In this document: piece by piece, positions 10,293 through 19,567 of the stretch
How the letters are laid out: each line of letters begins with the position of its first letter
How positions within the stretch are numbered: the stretch's first letter is position 1
NCBI RefSeq assembly: GCF_014643915.1
Contig: NZ_BMKE01000008.1
Span: forward strand, 56,786-120,785
Reading direction: 5' to 3'
DNA length: 64,000 nucleotides
Source: Oceanisphaera marina
GTDB taxonomy: Bacteria > Pseudomonadota > Gammaproteobacteria > Enterobacterales > Aeromonadaceae
The notes under the pieces: generated by a model
The model's input: the letters and a program-made list of their open reading frames with translations, nothing else
The model's database searches: none
Told to the model about the DNA's origin: nothing
Position numbers and translations under genes: made by a program

Positions 10293-11102
10293 CTATGTCT
10301 TCTGACTTAATTGCCCAAGGGGCGCCAGTAGATCCTGCAGGTCGCGTCTGTAGTCGGCGGGTGTGCTCTCGGTAATCAATGCGGCAAGTTCGTTGCCTAT
10401 GGTGGTAAAGCGATAATACAACAAGCGAACGCCTTTTCTCTGAGGTTGCAGTGTCATTGGCTGCGAGCTGAGCACCACCGTCAAGGGGGCTGTCAACGAC
10501 AGCTCACCGGACTCCAATTCTGCCAGGTGCAACAACCCCAATTCAGAAAGCTGTAACAAGCCCGCATAGGGCAGGCGATAACGCCCCAGATTCAACCGCT
10601 GCTGGCGCTGGCCCTGCAGCAGGGTCTTATACTGATAGCCACACAACAAGCGCAGATTGTCGTCGCCAAAATGGCAACCCAGGGCACTGGCTTTTTGCAG
10701 CAGCAGCGCATCTTTCTGAGTCATGTGGCGCAGACAGCTCAAGGCCTGAATAGAGCAGTGGCCCGGACTCAGTACTTCTTGCGAGAGAATGTTGGCCCAA
10801 AACTGCTGCATGGCGGGATGGCGAATATTTTCCGCCAGTTTCAGATAATGGCTCAGCCAGTCGGGATCCGGATCGTTACCTACCTCATCGCCATCTTGTT
10901 GGCTGGCGAGTTCGATAATGGTTTCCAGGTTTTTTTGCCGTGCTGCCTGATCGAGCTGATGGCGGATCATGAAGCGTTCCCCAAAGCTGATCTTGGTATC
11001 GCCATGCAGCAAACCGGCGATGCCCCGCTGTTCGGCCAACTGCAGCAAGAGCGCCTTGCGATTCTTGATTTTATTATCGAGTGTTGCGGTTTTTGGCTTC
11101 AT
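10293..11102 (-). CDS. TIGR03899/DUF2806-like protein of unknown function
   Basis: A 269-residue cytoplasmic protein without signal peptide or membrane segment. It has a basic N-terminus and a central block (DPDWLSHYLKLAENI, then QQFWANILSQE and a Pro-Gly-x-x-S step) that I associate with the TIGR03899/DUF2806 families of Vibrio, Shewanella and relatives. That assignment is from memory of the motif and is moderately sure. No catalytic motif is evident. The ATG at 11102 has no strong ribosome-binding site. It is convergent with cysG and divergent from a putative 37-codon membrane-protein gene. Confidence 0.75.
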   Translation of the reverse strand: MKPKTATLDNKIKNRKALLLQLAEQRGIAGLLHGDTKISFGERFMIRHQLDQAARQKNLETIIELASQQDGDEVGNDPDPDWLSHYLKLAENIRHPAMQQFWANILSQEVLSPGHCSIQALSCLRHMTQKDALLLQKASALGCHFGDDNLRLLCGYQYKTLLQGQRQQRLNLGRYRLPYAGLLQLSELGLLHLAELESGELSLTAPLTVVLSSQPMTLQPQRKGVRLLYYRFTTIGNELAALITESTPADYRRDLQDLLAPLGQLSQKT

Positions 11103-11134
11103 CAGTTGCTATTGTTAACCATGTTGTTTTCATG

Positions 11135-11158
11135 TTAAAATTCGATTCTGAATTTTAA
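11135..11158. promoter_or_regulatory. 24-bp palindrome between divergent genes, possible operator
   Basis: Perfect 9-bp inverted repeat TTAAAATTC (11135-11143) / GAATTTTAA (11150-11158) with a 6-base centre. It lies in the 68-base gap between the minus-strand TIGR03899-type gene and the small plus-strand ORF. The spacing suits a dimeric repressor site or a hairpin at the start of the small ORF's message. The regulator is unknown. Confidence 0.4.
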
Positions 11159-11170
11159 ATGGAGCGGCGC

Positions 11171-11284
11171 ATGTACATACAACAAAATCTTAAAGCTAAA
11201 ACCAGCATGGCCAGAGTGTTGCTGCTGGTGGGCTATCTTTCCAGCCTGGGTATTTTAGCTACTATTATCGCCATCATAGAATAA
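11171..11284 (+). CDS. Putative 37-residue single-pass membrane protein
   Basis: A short reading frame with a clear GGAG ribosome-binding site (11161-11164) six bases before its ATG. Residues 1-12 are polar and basic (MYIQQNLKAKTS); the remaining 25 form one continuous hydrophobic helix (VLLLVGYLSSLGILATII region) with a single terminal acidic residue. This is the layout of bacterial small membrane proteins, with a cytoplasmic N-terminus expected from the positive-inside rule. It stands alone between a palindromic putative operator and the convergent ytfJ gene. I do not recognise a family. Codon periodicity cannot be judged at this length, so a chance frame is not excluded. Confidence 0.5.
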   Translation: MYIQQNLKAKTSMARVLLLVGYLSSLGILATIIAIIE

Positions 11285-11330
11285 GCGCCAGTAAAACATA
11301 AGGGCCTGATAAGCCTTGTCTGCTTTAAGT

Positions 11331-11876
11331 TTACAGCGTCTCTTTTATCAGCATCATGACACTGTTTATCTGCTCACTGTTTAGTGCTCCCTCCTTGGCG
11401 AAAAGTACTGCCCCTTCTTTATCCAACAGAACAATGGCCGAGTTCTTCGCGGTTAATTCCCAGCCTTGTGCTACCACACCGTTATTGTCGACCACGATAG
11501 ATGACCAGGGAAATTCCCGCTTACTTTCTTCGGCACTGCTGCGCACAAAACCCGAAGTGCCAAACAGGGCGTCATCCACATTGATGATGGTCACGGTTTG
11601 ATAGCGGTCGCGAGGCAGTTTGGCGGCTTTAATGGCTTCTATAAGCGGAGCATTCAGTTCCTTGGCACTGCTACGCCCGGCAATGTGCTGCACCAGTCGT
11701 ACCTTGCCCACACTGCTACTCAGCTGCCAGTTACTGGCGCTCAGCTGATCCTGGGTAAGGAGCAGTTCGCCTGCGTTGGTCACTGTGACTGCCGGTGGGG
11801 CCTGATGCAGCGTCAGATTATGGGCAGCAGCCATGAAAGGCAGGCAGGCCAGCAGCATTCCCGTTTTCATCGACAT
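11331..11876 (-). CDS. ytfJ: YtfJ family periplasmic protein
   Basis: A 181-residue protein with an N-terminal signal peptide (MSMKTGMLLACLPFMAAAH, cleavage predicted after AAA or AAAH) and the YtfJ core: GKVRLVQHIAGRSSAKE, then KLPRDRYQTVTIINVDDALFGT and a PWSSIVVDNNG segment. YtfJ proteins have a thioredoxin-like fold without the CxxC pair; their biochemical role is unknown. The ATG at 11876 follows an AAGGAGTGA ribosome-binding site. Upstream on the minus strand a TTGACA -35 box (11933-11938) with a weak -10 (11911-11916) may be its promoter. It is a single-gene unit. Confidence 0.9.
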   Translation of the reverse strand: MSMKTGMLLACLPFMAAAHNLTLHQAPPAVTVTNAGELLLTQDQLSASNWQLSSSVGKVRLVQHIAGRSSAKELNAPLIEAIKAAKLPRDRYQTVTIINVDDALFGTSGFVRSSAEESKREFPWSSIVVDNNGVVAQGWELTAKNSAIVLLDKEGAVLFAKEGALNSEQINSVMMLIKETL

Positions 11877-12047
11877 AGAATCACTCCTTGATCTGCTCGT
11901 TGACCCAATCAGCCTAAGTGATGTTAATGAATTGTCAAAATATTTCTGTTAAGCAAGGTAGTGCGCCATACGTCATACCTCAAGAGCAAGCAGGCAAACT
12001 TCTGTATGCAAGATCAGTGAACGGTGCTGTTTCCCTGTCACAGCAAT

Positions 12048-12078
12048 AAAAAAGCCCCCGATTTATCGGGGGCTTTTT
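12048..12078 (-). terminator. Bidirectional terminator after ppa
   Basis: Ten-pair stem AGCCCCCGAT (12053-12062) / ATCGGGGGCT (12065-12074) flanked by A- and T-tracts on both sides. It lies 23 bases beyond the ppa stop and also downstream-facing for plus-strand transcripts. Confidence 0.93.
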
Positions 12079-12101
12079 ACATACAGATTAAGCTTAAATG
12101 C

Positions 12102-12632
12102 TTAGCCTTTGTTATAACGCTCGGCTGAGCTCAGGATCTCGGCTTCGGCGGCGGCTTTGTCGCCCCAACCGGCCAACTTGACCCATTTGCCTGCTTCCAG
12201 ATCTTTGTAGTGCTCGAAGAAGTGCTGGATTTGCGCCTTCAGCATGTCAGATACATCATTGATGTCCTGAATATGCTCGTATTCTTTGCTCAGCTTGCTG
12301 TGTGGTACCGCAATAATTTTGGCATCTTCGCCAGATTCATCGGTCATGTTCAGCACGCCAACAGGGCGGCAGCGGATCACGGAGCCGGCTTCCAGCGGGT
12401 AAGGGGTGTGCACCAGCACATCTACCGGGTCACCATCCAGCGACAGTGTGTTGTTCACATAGCCGTAGTTGCAAGGGTAGAACATGGGCGTAGACATGAA
12501 ACGGTCGACAAACAGCGCGCCTGTGTCTTTATCTACTTCGTATTTAATGGGATCGGCGTTTTGTGGAATTTCGATCACCACATAAATATCTTCGGGCAGG
12601 CTCTTGCCGGCTGGTACCTGTTTCAGGCTCAT
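12102..12632 (-). CDS. ppa: Inorganic pyrophosphatase
   Basis: Hydrolyses pyrophosphate to two phosphates, pulling biosynthetic reactions forward. The 176-residue family I enzyme matches E. coli Ppa along its length, with the DGDPVDVLV signature holding the metal-binding aspartates and the [18 protein letters not shown] block. The ATG at 12632 has an AAAGGA site eight bases upstream and gives the family N-terminus [19 protein letters not shown]; a longer frame to 12710 adds 26 unrelated residues. It is monocistronic, with a strong terminator behind it, and divergent from mpl. Confidence 0.98.
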   Translation of the reverse strand: MSLKQVPAGKSLPEDIYVVIEIPQNADPIKYEVDKDTGALFVDRFMSTPMFYPCNYGYVNNTLSLDGDPVDVLVHTPYPLEAGSVIRCRPVGVLNMTDESGEDAKIIAVPHSKLSKEYEHIQDINDVSDMLKAQIQHFFEHYKDLEAGKWVKLAGWGDKAAAEAEILSSAERYNKG

Positions 12633-12826
12633 GAGAGTTCCTTTAATGTTGACGGTAACGAAATGGATAACCGAGTTTATCACGCTTGCGGGGCGATATC
12701 GGTTATACAAAGGGATAACGGTTTATAGGCCGATATTATAACTACTGTCGTACAGATCGCCATACAAGTGCCCAAAGTGGTGGCGGATTGTTAGAATGCG
12801 GGTAATACAGCAGCCAGAGAGATTTC

Positions 12827-14200
12827 ATGCATATTCATATTCTAGGTATTTGCGGCACTTTTATGGGTGGGCTGGCCGTGTTGGCCAAGCAGCTGGGCTA
12901 TACGGTGACCGGTAGTGACGCCAATGTGTATCCGCCGATGAGCACCCAGCTGGAGCAGCAGGGCATAGGGTTGATAGAAGGTTATAATCCCGCTCAGCTT
13001 GAGCCAAGACCCGATCTGGTGGTGATCGGCAACGCCATGAGTCGTGGCAACCCCTGTGTAGAGGCGGTGCTCAACCAACGGATTCCTTATACTTCCGGGC
13101 CACAGTGGCTGCTGGAGCATGTGTTGCAGGATCGCTGGGTACTGGCAGTGGCGGGTACGCACGGCAAGACCACCACGGCGGGCATGCTGGCCTGGATTCT
13201 GGAAGACTGCGGCCTGACACCGGGGTTCTTGATTGGCGGTGTGCCCGGTAACTTCGAGGTATCGGCGCGGCTGGGCGAGGCGCCATTTTTCGTGATTGAA
13301 GCCGATGAATACGACAGCGCCTTTTTCGACAAGCGATCCAAGTTCGTTCATTACCGGCCCAGCACGCTGATTTTGAATAATCTTGAGTTTGATCACGCCG
13401 ACATCTTCGACGATTTGGCGGCTATTCAACGGCAATTTCATCATCTGCTGCGTATGGTACCCGGGCACGGCCGCATTCTGGTCCCTACCCACACCCCGGC
13501 ACTGGACGAAGTGCTGGCCATGGGCTGCTGGAGCGAGGTGGAACATTTGGGCGAAGACGGTTTGTGGCAGGCGCAGCCTTTACAGGACGATGGCAGCCAT
13601 TTTGCCGTATTGGTCGATGGCAAACCGGTGGGCGAGGTTCGCTGGGGCTGTATTGGCCTGCACAACGTACACAACGGCCTGATGGCATTGGCTGCGGCAC
13701 GCCATGCAGGGGTGCCGGTAGCGGAGGCCATCAAATCCTTGTGTCTGTTTGTTTCACCCAAACGCCGCATGGAGCTGAAAGGCGAGGTGGCCAATATTCG
13801 GGTGTGGGACGATTTTGCTCATCATCCTACCGCCATTGCCACGACACTGGCGGGGTTGAAGGCCCAGATAAACGCCGGCGGAACCGGGCGGGTGCTGGCC
13901 GTGCTGGAGCCCCGTTCCAATACCATGAAAATGGGTGTGCATCAGCAGCCGTTGGCAGACTCGTTACAGCTGGCCGATGAAACCTATCTGTTTCGGCCCT
14001 CCGACTTAAGCTGGGACCTGGCGGCCGTGGCCAATGCCTGCCCTCATGGCCGCATTTTCAGTGAATTGGACCTCCTGATTGCCGACCTGGTGAGCTCGGC
14101 ACGAGCGGGCGACCACATTCTGGTGATGAGTAACGGCGGGTTCGGCGGTATTCATCAACGCTTACTGCAGGCGCTGGAGCAACATCATGAGTACAACTGA
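12827..14200 (+). CDS. mpl: UDP-N-acetylmuramate:L-alanyl-gamma-D-glutamyl-meso-diaminopimelate ligase
   Basis: Murein recycling ligase that joins the recovered tripeptide directly to UDP-MurNAc. It has 457 residues with the Mur ligase architecture: an N-terminal Rossmann-like domain ([21 protein letters not shown]), a central ATPase domain with P-loop GTHGKTTT (K114), and a C-terminal domain. The [15 protein letters not shown] opening separates Mpl from MurC. The start ATG has an AGAGAG site upstream. The 3' end overlaps ubiX by 14 bases, indicating co-transcription. Confidence 0.96.
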   Translation: MHIHILGICGTFMGGLAVLAKQLGYTVTGSDANVYPPMSTQLEQQGIGLIEGYNPAQLEPRPDLVVIGNAMSRGNPCVEAVLNQRIPYTSGPQWLLEHVLQDRWVLAVAGTHGKTTTAGMLAWILEDCGLTPGFLIGGVPGNFEVSARLGEAPFFVIEADEYDSAFFDKRSKFVHYRPSTLILNNLEFDHADIFDDLAAIQRQFHHLLRMVPGHGRILVPTHTPALDEVLAMGCWSEVEHLGEDGLWQAQPLQDDGSHFAVLVDGKPVGEVRWGCIGLHNVHNGLMALAAARHAGVPVAEAIKSLCLFVSPKRRMELKGEVANIRVWDDFAHHPTAIATTLAGLKAQINAGGTGRVLAVLEPRSNTMKMGVHQQPLADSLQLADETYLFRPSDLSWDLAAVANACPHGRIFSELDLLIADLVSSARAGDHILVMSNGGFGGIHQRLLQALEQHHEYN

Positions 14201-14846
14201 TTATCCTCGCCATGCCCAGATCACCCTGGCGTTGTCCGGTGCGTCCGGCGCGCCTTATGCGTTGTTGTTGCTGGAGCGGTTACTGGCTGCCGGCCTGCAG
14301 GTGCATTTACTGGTATCCAGTGCGGCGCGAGTCGTGATGGCGGCCGAGCAGGATGAACAATGGCCTGCAAAGCCCGAGGCACTGGCCGCCTTGCTGGGCG
14401 AGCGTTATCAGACCAGGCCCGAGCAACTCAAGGTCTATGGCAAGGAAGAGTGGTTTTCACCGGTAGCCTCGGGCTCGGGTGCGCCAAGGCGCATGGTGAT
14501 TTGCCCTTGCTCGATGGGCACCATCGCCTCGATTGCCATGGGCATCTCGGATAACTTGATTGAGCGCGCCGCCGATGTGGTGATCAAGGAAAAGGGCCAG
14601 CTGATTGTCGTACCGCGCGAGTCACCCTATTCGGCGCTGCACCTGGAGAATATGCTTAAGCTGGCCAACCTGGGCGTGACCATAATGCCGGCCTCGCCGG
14701 GCTTTTATCATCAGCCTAAAACCATTGCCGATCTGGTCGATTTTATGGTGGCGCGCATTCTGGACCATCTGGATCTGGATCAAAGCCTGGTGCCGCGCTG
14801 GGGGTATCGAAAACCCGACAATAAAACCGAAAGCGATCAAGGTTAA
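14187..14846 (+). CDS. ubiX: Flavin prenyltransferase
   Basis: Makes prenylated FMN, the cofactor used by the UbiD decarboxylase in ubiquinone synthesis. The 219-residue sequence has the family features: [19 protein letters not shown] at the N-terminus, [11 protein letters not shown] in the flavin site, and the [24 protein letters not shown] block. ubiD itself is not in the window. It overlaps the end of mpl and has a conventional ATG. A gap of about 145 bases separates it from hpt. Confidence 0.96.
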   Translation: MSTTDYPRHAQITLALSGASGAPYALLLLERLLAAGLQVHLLVSSAARVVMAAEQDEQWPAKPEALAALLGERYQTRPEQLKVYGKEEWFSPVASGSGAPRRMVICPCSMGTIASIAMGISDNLIERAADVVIKEKGQLIVVPRESPYSALHLENMLKLANLGVTIMPASPGFYHQPKTIADLVDFMVARILDHLDLDQSLVPRWGYRKPDNKTESDQG

Positions 14847-14991
14847 GTCGTTAGCGCCGCACCCCGTTGGCAGTGTGGCTTGGCGTTGGACCGGCCGCCT
14901 TGTCTGGTGCCTGATATGCACATGAGCCAGAATTCCGCTAGAATACGGCTTTAATCACAGTCGGGTGTTATTACCCCGAACGGAGCGAAAA

Positions 14992-15522
14992 ATGAAACAC
15001 AGAGTGGATGTCCTGATCAGCACTGAAGAGGTCAATGCCAGGATCCAGGCCATAGGCGAGCAAATCACCGCGCATTACCAGGGGGTTGATGAATTGGTAA
15101 TGGTTGGATTACTGCGTGGCTCCTGTGTCTTTATGGCCGACCTCTGTCGTCAGATCCCCCTGCCGGTGCGGCTCGATTTCATGACGGCTTCCAGCTATGG
15201 CAGCAGCATGGAAAGCAACCGTGATGTGCGGATCCTCAAAGATCTGGATGATGAAATTCATGGCAAGCATGTATTGATTGTCGAAGACATCATAGATACC
15301 GGCTACACCCTGAGCAAGGTGAAAGAGATTTTGTCGCTGCGCCAACCTGCTTCATTAACCATTTGCTCGCTGCTCGATAAACCTGAGCGACGGGAAGTCG
15401 AGGTGCCGGTAGACTGGATAGGTTTTACCATTCCCGACGAGTTTGTGGTGGGTTACGGCATCGATTATGCTCAGCATTATCGTAATCTGCCTTATATCGG
15501 TAAGGTGATACCGCTCGACTAA
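14992..15522 (+). CDS. hpt: Hypoxanthine phosphoribosyltransferase
   Basis: Purine salvage enzyme that converts hypoxanthine (and guanine, less well) plus PRPP to the nucleotide. It has 176 residues (E. coli 178) and the type I PRT signature [14 protein letters not shown], the DxxRD-type PRPP loop, followed by the hood region ending in [15 protein letters not shown]. The ATG at 14992 follows a CGGAGCG site and matches the family N-terminus. It is followed by a hairpin terminator and then yadGH; can, which lies between hpt and yadG in E. coli, is absent here. Confidence 0.97.
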   Translation: MKHRVDVLISTEEVNARIQAIGEQITAHYQGVDELVMVGLLRGSCVFMADLCRQIPLPVRLDFMTASSYGSSMESNRDVRILKDLDDEIHGKHVLIVEDIIDTGYTLSKVKEILSLRQPASLTICSLLDKPERREVEVPVDWIGFTIPDEFVVGYGIDYAQHYRNLPYIGKVIPLD

Positions 15523-15547
15523 CGCTTTCTTCTGATAAGTACTGTTA

Positions 15548-15598
15548 GCCTAGGGATTGGCGACGAGGTGATACTCGTTGACCGACCCTGGGCTTTTT
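15548..15598 (+). terminator. Branched hairpin terminator after hpt
   Basis: Outer 8-pair stem GCCTAGGG (15548-15555) / CCCTGGGC (15586-15593, one G-T pair) enclosing an inner 7-pair hairpin (15561-15567 / 15574-15580), then TTTTTA. It lies just ahead of the yadG ribosome-binding site, so read-through could regulate yadGH. Confidence 0.7.
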
Positions 15599-15615
15599 AT
15601 TCTATGGAGCTATTA

Positions 15616-16539
15616 ATGACCAAAGCACTGGAAATTGAAGGCTTGCGTAAAACCTATGCCGGTGGCGTAGAGGCCTTGAAGGGCATCGACCTGAGCGTTG
15701 AAAAAGGCGATTTTTATGCCTTGCTGGGTCCTAACGGCGCAGGCAAGTCGACCACTATCGGTATTATTTCTTCGCTGGTCAATAAAACCGCCGGCAAGGT
15801 CAAGGTGTTTGGCTACGATCTGGATAGCGAGCTGGAGCTGGCCAAAACCCAGATCGGGCTGGTGCCGCAAGAATTCAACTTCAACCAGTTTGAAAAAGTC
15901 GAACAAATTGTGGTGAATCAGGCCGGCTTATACGGCGTTGAACGCAAAGAAGCGAAAGTGCGCGCCGAACGTTACCTGAAGCAACTGGATTTGTGGGACA
16001 AGCGTGATGTTCCTTCCCGTACGTTGTCCGGCGGCATGAAGCGTCGCCTCATGATAGCGCGCGCCTTGATGCACGAGCCCAAGCTGCTGATTCTGGATGA
16101 GCCGACCGCCGGAGTGGATATCGAAATTCGCCGCGCCATGTGGGACTTTCTAAAACACATTAACGAGCAGGGCATCACCATCATACTGACCACCCACTAT
16201 CTGGAAGAAGCCGAGTTGCTGTGCCGCCATATCGGCATTATCGATAAGGGGCGGCTGGTAGAAAATACCACCATGAAAGGTCTGCTTGGCAAACTGAATG
16301 TAGAAACCTTCATTCTGGATCTGGCTGCCGACGGCCGCGAGCCCTTTTTATCGGGCGTTAACTGGCAGTTGCTGGACGATCACACCCTGGAAGTGGAAGT
16401 GAAAAAAGAGCAGGGACTCAACGGCATATTTGCACAACTCAACGAGCAGGGAGTGCGGGTGCTGAGCATGCGCAACAAGGCCAATAGATTGGAGGAGCTG
16501 TTTGTGAGTCTGGTAGAACAGGGGAGAGAAACTGCATGA
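15616..16539 (+). CDS. yadG: ABC-2 type exporter ATP-binding subunit
   Basis: Nucleotide-binding subunit of a two-gene ABC exporter. It has 307 residues (E. coli YadG 308): Walker A GPNGAGKST (K44), signature LSGGMKRRL, Walker B LLILDEPTAGVD, and a switch histidine in TTHYLEEAE. The ATG at 15616 has a TGGAG site; a GTG at 15568 lies within the preceding terminator stem. The last four bases overlap yadH (ATGA). The substrate is unknown; homologues are grouped with daunorubicin/polysaccharide-type exporters. The position next to hpt is as in E. coli. Confidence 0.95.
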   Translation: MTKALEIEGLRKTYAGGVEALKGIDLSVEKGDFYALLGPNGAGKSTTIGIISSLVNKTAGKVKVFGYDLDSELELAKTQIGLVPQEFNFNQFEKVEQIVVNQAGLYGVERKEAKVRAERYLKQLDLWDKRDVPSRTLSGGMKRRLMIARALMHEPKLLILDEPTAGVDIEIRRAMWDFLKHINEQGITIILTTHYLEEAELLCRHIGIIDKGRLVENTTMKGLLGKLNVETFILDLAADGREPFLSGVNWQLLDDHTLEVEVKKEQGLNGIFAQLNEQGVRVLSMRNKANRLEELFVSLVEQGRETA

Positions 16540-17309
16540 GCCGTAAAAACTACTACGTCGCTTTCAAAAGCATACTGCATCGAGAAGTGGTCCGGTTTGG
16601 TCGCATCTGGGTACAAACCCTGGTGCCGCCTGCCATTACCATGACGCTGTACTTTGTGATTTTTGGCAACCTGATCGGTAGTCGAATTGGCGAAATGGAC
16701 GGCTTTTCCTACATGGCCTTTATTGTACCCGGCCTGATCATGATGTCGGTGATCACCAATTCCTATTCCAACGTGGCGTCGTCGTTTTTCAGCAGCAAGT
16801 TTCAGCATAACGTGGAAGAGCTGCTGGTGGCGCCGGTCCCCACCTATGTGATTATCGCCGGTTACGTGGGCGGCGGTGTGATACGAGGCCTGTTGGTGGG
16901 TCTGATTGTGAGCCTGGTTTCGCTGTTTTTTGTCGACTTGCATATCGAACATCTGTTCAGCGTTGTGGTTACCGTCTTTCTGACCGCGGTGCTGTTTTCG
17001 CTGGCGGGATTGCTGAACGCCATCTTTGCGCGCAGCTTCGATGACGTGAGTATTATTCCTACTTTTATACTCACACCGCTGACCTATCTGGGCGGGGTAT
17101 TTTATTCCATCAGCCTGCTGCCGGACTTCTGGCAGGGTGTCTCGCACATCAACCCGGTGTTGTATATGGTGAATGCGTTCCGCTATGGTTTTCTGGGCAT
17201 CAGTGATGTGCCGCTGACCGTTGCCTATGGCATCATCATCGGCTTTATCGCGCTGTTTTATACTGCTGCCTGGTATCTGATCCACACCGGGCGCGGCTTG
17301 CGCTCTTAA
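16536..17309 (+). CDS. yadH: ABC-2 type exporter permease
   Basis: Membrane partner of YadG. The 257 residues form about six hydrophobic helices and carry the ABC-2 signature region around FILTPLTYLGGVFYSISLLPDFWQ, followed by NPVLYMVNAFRYGFLG. It starts within the yadG stop codon, so translation is coupled. A G/C-rich hairpin with a T-tract ends the unit. Confidence 0.95.
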   Translation: MSRKNYYVAFKSILHREVVRFGRIWVQTLVPPAITMTLYFVIFGNLIGSRIGEMDGFSYMAFIVPGLIMMSVITNSYSNVASSFFSSKFQHNVEELLVAPVPTYVIIAGYVGGGVIRGLLVGLIVSLVSLFFVDLHIEHLFSVVVTVFLTAVLFSLAGLLNAIFARSFDDVSIIPTFILTPLTYLGGVFYSISLLPDFWQGVSHINPVLYMVNAFRYGFLGISDVPLTVAYGIIIGFIALFYTAAWYLIHTGRGLRS

Positions 17310-17332
17310 CAACACGGAACAAGGTGTTTGTG

Positions 17333-17360
17333 AAATGGCAGCCAACTGGCTGCCATTTTT
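17333..17360 (+). terminator. Terminator of yadGH
   Basis: Eleven-pair stem (AAATGGCAGCC 17333-17343 with GGCTGCCATTT 17348-17358), AACT loop, then further T residues. Confidence 0.9.
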
Positions 17361-17387
17361 ATGGATACCAGCCAGTAATATCAGACC

Positions 17388-17419
17388 AAAAAAACACCGA
17401 GCATATGCTCGGTGTTTTT
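17388..17419 (-). terminator. Bidirectional terminator, serving panD
   Basis: Perfect 14-bp palindromic arms meeting at 17404/17405, beginning with AAAA and ending with TTTT, so it can act on both strands. It lies 40 bases past the panD stop and back to back with the yadGH terminator. Confidence 0.85.
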
Positions 17420-17459
17420 GTTTAACTGACGGCGTAAAGCTAATAGCTTACGGCTTTGT

Positions 17460-17840
17460 TTATGCCAGTTGCAGCGGGATATTCTTGCTGGTGCGCACTA
17501 TGTTGTTGTCCGCATCCAGATATACCAGGTTGGGATCATAGCTTTCAATCTGCTGCTCGCTCATGGGCGCATAGGCACAGATAATGATGCGATCACCCAC
17601 GGCGGCTTTACGGGCAGCGGCGCCGTTCAGCGAGATCATCTTGGAGCCACGCTCGCCGGAAATGGCGTAGGTATGAAAACGCTCGCCATTGTCGATGTTA
17701 TAAATGTCGATTTGCTCATATTCGCGAATGTTGACCGCGTCCAGCAGATCTTGGTCGATGGCGCAGGAGCCTTCGTAATTCAGTTCGGCGTGGGTTACCC
17801 GAGCCTGATGTAACTTGCCTCTGAGCATGATGCGTTGCAT
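17460..17840 (-). CDS. panD: Aspartate 1-decarboxylase (pyruvoyl enzyme)
   Basis: Makes beta-alanine for pantothenate. The proenzyme self-cleaves between Gly24 and Ser25 (YEGSCAID), turning the serine into the pyruvoyl group. Starting at the ATG at 17840 gives 126 residues and this canonical numbering ([11 protein letters not shown] aligns with MIRTMLQGKLH of E. coli). A second ATG two codons upstream (17846) is possible; the GGAG at 17858-17861 is rather far from both. panD, panC and panB are all on the minus strand, but panB-panC lie upstream with a 74-base gap before panD. Confidence 0.94.
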   Translation of the reverse strand: MQRIMLRGKLHQARVTHAELNYEGSCAIDQDLLDAVNIREYEQIDIYNIDNGERFHTYAISGERGSKMISLNGAAARKAAVGDRIIICAYAPMSEQQIESYDPNLVYLDADNNIVRTSKNIPLQLA

Positions 17841-17914
17841 ATCCATCTTTATCTTGTCTCCATTATTACTGCCTTCGGGGCATAGGGCCGGGTGGGCTGT
17901 GCTGCCAGCAGGGC

Positions 17915-18760
17915 TTATAAAAGTACGACTCGGTTATCTATCAATCTGGCCTTGCCAAGAAAGGCCGCCATTAAAATGACGGCGGCTCGGCTCTCGCCGG
18001 TTAATGGCAGCAGGCTGTCTGCATCCACAATGTCGATGCCATCCGTGGTAAAACCACGGCTGTTCAGGCGTGCGCTGCCTTCACTGGCAAGGAGTGTCAT
18101 GTCTCGCTCACCGCCGGCGATGCGCTCGGCCAGCCAGCCCATGGTCGCAGCCAGCTCGGGCGCTTGTTCGCGTTCTGCTGTGCTCAGGTAGCCATTGCGC
18201 GAGCTCAGTGCCAGACCGTCCTCGGCTCGCACCGTGGGTACGCCGAGAATTTCAACCGGCATATTCAAATCTGCCACCATTTTACGGATCAGGGCCAGCT
18301 GCTGGTAGTCTTTTTCACCAAAACAGGCCAGATCCGGCTGCACCAGATTGAATAATTTACAGACAACCGTGCTGACCCCGTCGAAATGACCGGGCCGCAG
18401 GGCGCCTTCCAGTACCTCGGCAATACCGGGTACGGTAACGCGAGTCTGTTGCTGCTGGCCGTTGGGATACATCAACTCGGGAGTGGGGGTAAAAACGGCA
18501 TCGGCCAGCTCATGCAAATGAGCGCAGTCTTGTTCCAGGGTACGCGGATAGGCGTTCAAATCCGAAGCACGATCAAACTGCATGGGGTTGACAAAAATAC
18601 TCACCACCACGCGATCGCAACGGCGACGCGCTTCCTGCACCAGTGTGACATGCCCCTGGTGCAGGTTACCCATGGTGGGCACAAAGCCGATGCGCTCGCC
18701 TTGCTGGCGCCAGCGGCTAATGGTGGCTCTTAACGCTTCGGTGTTATCAATCAGCTGCAT
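17915..18760 (-). CDS. panC: Pantothenate synthetase (pantoate-beta-alanine ligase)
   Basis: Joins pantoate, made through the PanB step, with beta-alanine from PanD using ATP. It has 281 residues. Nucleotidyltransferase motifs are visible: [16 protein letters not shown] (HxGH-type), [25 protein letters not shown], and the KMSKS-like [10 protein letters not shown]. It begins nine bases after the panB stop, so the two genes form an operon. The pantoate reductase panE is not in the window. Confidence 0.97.
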   Translation of the reverse strand: MQLIDNTEALRATISRWRQQGERIGFVPTMGNLHQGHVTLVQEARRRCDRVVVSIFVNPMQFDRASDLNAYPRTLEQDCAHLHELADAVFTPTPELMYPNGQQQQTRVTVPGIAEVLEGALRPGHFDGVSTVVCKLFNLVQPDLACFGEKDYQQLALIRKMVADLNMPVEILGVPTVRAEDGLALSSRNGYLSTAEREQAPELAATMGWLAERIAGGERDMTLLASEGSARLNSRGFTTDGIDIVDADSLLPLTGESRAAVILMAAFLGKARLIDNRVVLL

Positions 18761-18769
18761 GTTCTGGTC

Positions 18770-19564
18770 TCAGTTAAAGCTGTGTTCCGAGCCGGGGAAA
18801 CGGCCTTCGGCAACATCGGTGACATAGGCGGCAATGGCGGCCTGAACCTCACCGTGCTCGGCCAAAAAGTTCTTGGTGAACTTGGGCACATAGCCGGTGG
18901 TTAACCCCAGGGCATCCTGCATCACCAGTACCTGGCCGTCGGTATCGGGGCCAGCACCAATGCCGATAACCGGAATGGTCAGCATCTGGCTGATTTCCCG
19001 GGCCAACGAACTGGGTACGCATTCCAGCACCAATAACTGGGCTCCGGCTGCTTCCAGAGCCTGGGCATCGCGTTTGATTTGTTCGGCCTGCTCCACGGCG
19101 CGGCCCTGCAGCTTGAAGCCGCCGAATACATGCACCGATTGGGGCGTCAGCCCCAGATGACCACATACTGGAATACCCTGACGGGTTAATTGGGTGACGG
19201 TATCGGCCAGCCAGTCGCCGCCTTCCAGCTTCACCATGTGGGCGCCGGCGCGCATCAGGGTGGCGGCATTGGCGCAGGCCTGCTCGGGATTGCTATAACT
19301 CATAAAGGGTAAATCGGCGACAATCAGCGCCTGTTCACAGCCATTGGCCACACAGCGGGTATGATAAGCCATGTCTTCGACAGTCACTTTCAAGGTGCTG
19401 TTTTCACCTTGCAGTACCATGCCCAAAGAATCGCCGATTAAAATAGCGTGGGCACCGGCCTGTTCGAACAGCTTGGCAAAGCTGGCATCGTAGGCGGTGA
19501 TCATGGCGATTTTCTGCTGATCCTGTTTCATGGCGAGCAGGCGGGCTGTGGTTATTTTACTCAT
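18770..19564 (-). CDS. panB: 3-methyl-2-oxobutanoate hydroxymethyltransferase
   Basis: First committed step of pantothenate synthesis: transfers a hydroxymethyl group from methylene-tetrahydrofolate to ketoisovalerate. The 264 residues equal the E. coli length. Conserved segments include [30 protein letters not shown] (Mg-binding aspartate), DLPFMSY, VKLEGG and [10 protein letters not shown]. It lies three bases downstream of folK in the same direction, linking folate and pantothenate genes as in E. coli. Confidence 0.98.
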   Translation of the reverse strand: MSKITTARLLAMKQDQQKIAMITAYDASFAKLFEQAGAHAILIGDSLGMVLQGENSTLKVTVEDMAYHTRCVANGCEQALIVADLPFMSYSNPEQACANAATLMRAGAHMVKLEGGDWLADTVTQLTRQGIPVCGHLGLTPQSVHVFGGFKLQGRAVEQAEQIKRDAQALEAAGAQLLVLECVPSSLAREISQMLTIPVIGIGAGPDTDGQVLVMQDALGLTTGYVPKFTKNFLAEHGEVQAAIAAYVTDVAEGRFPGSEHSFN

Positions 19565-19567
19565 GAG

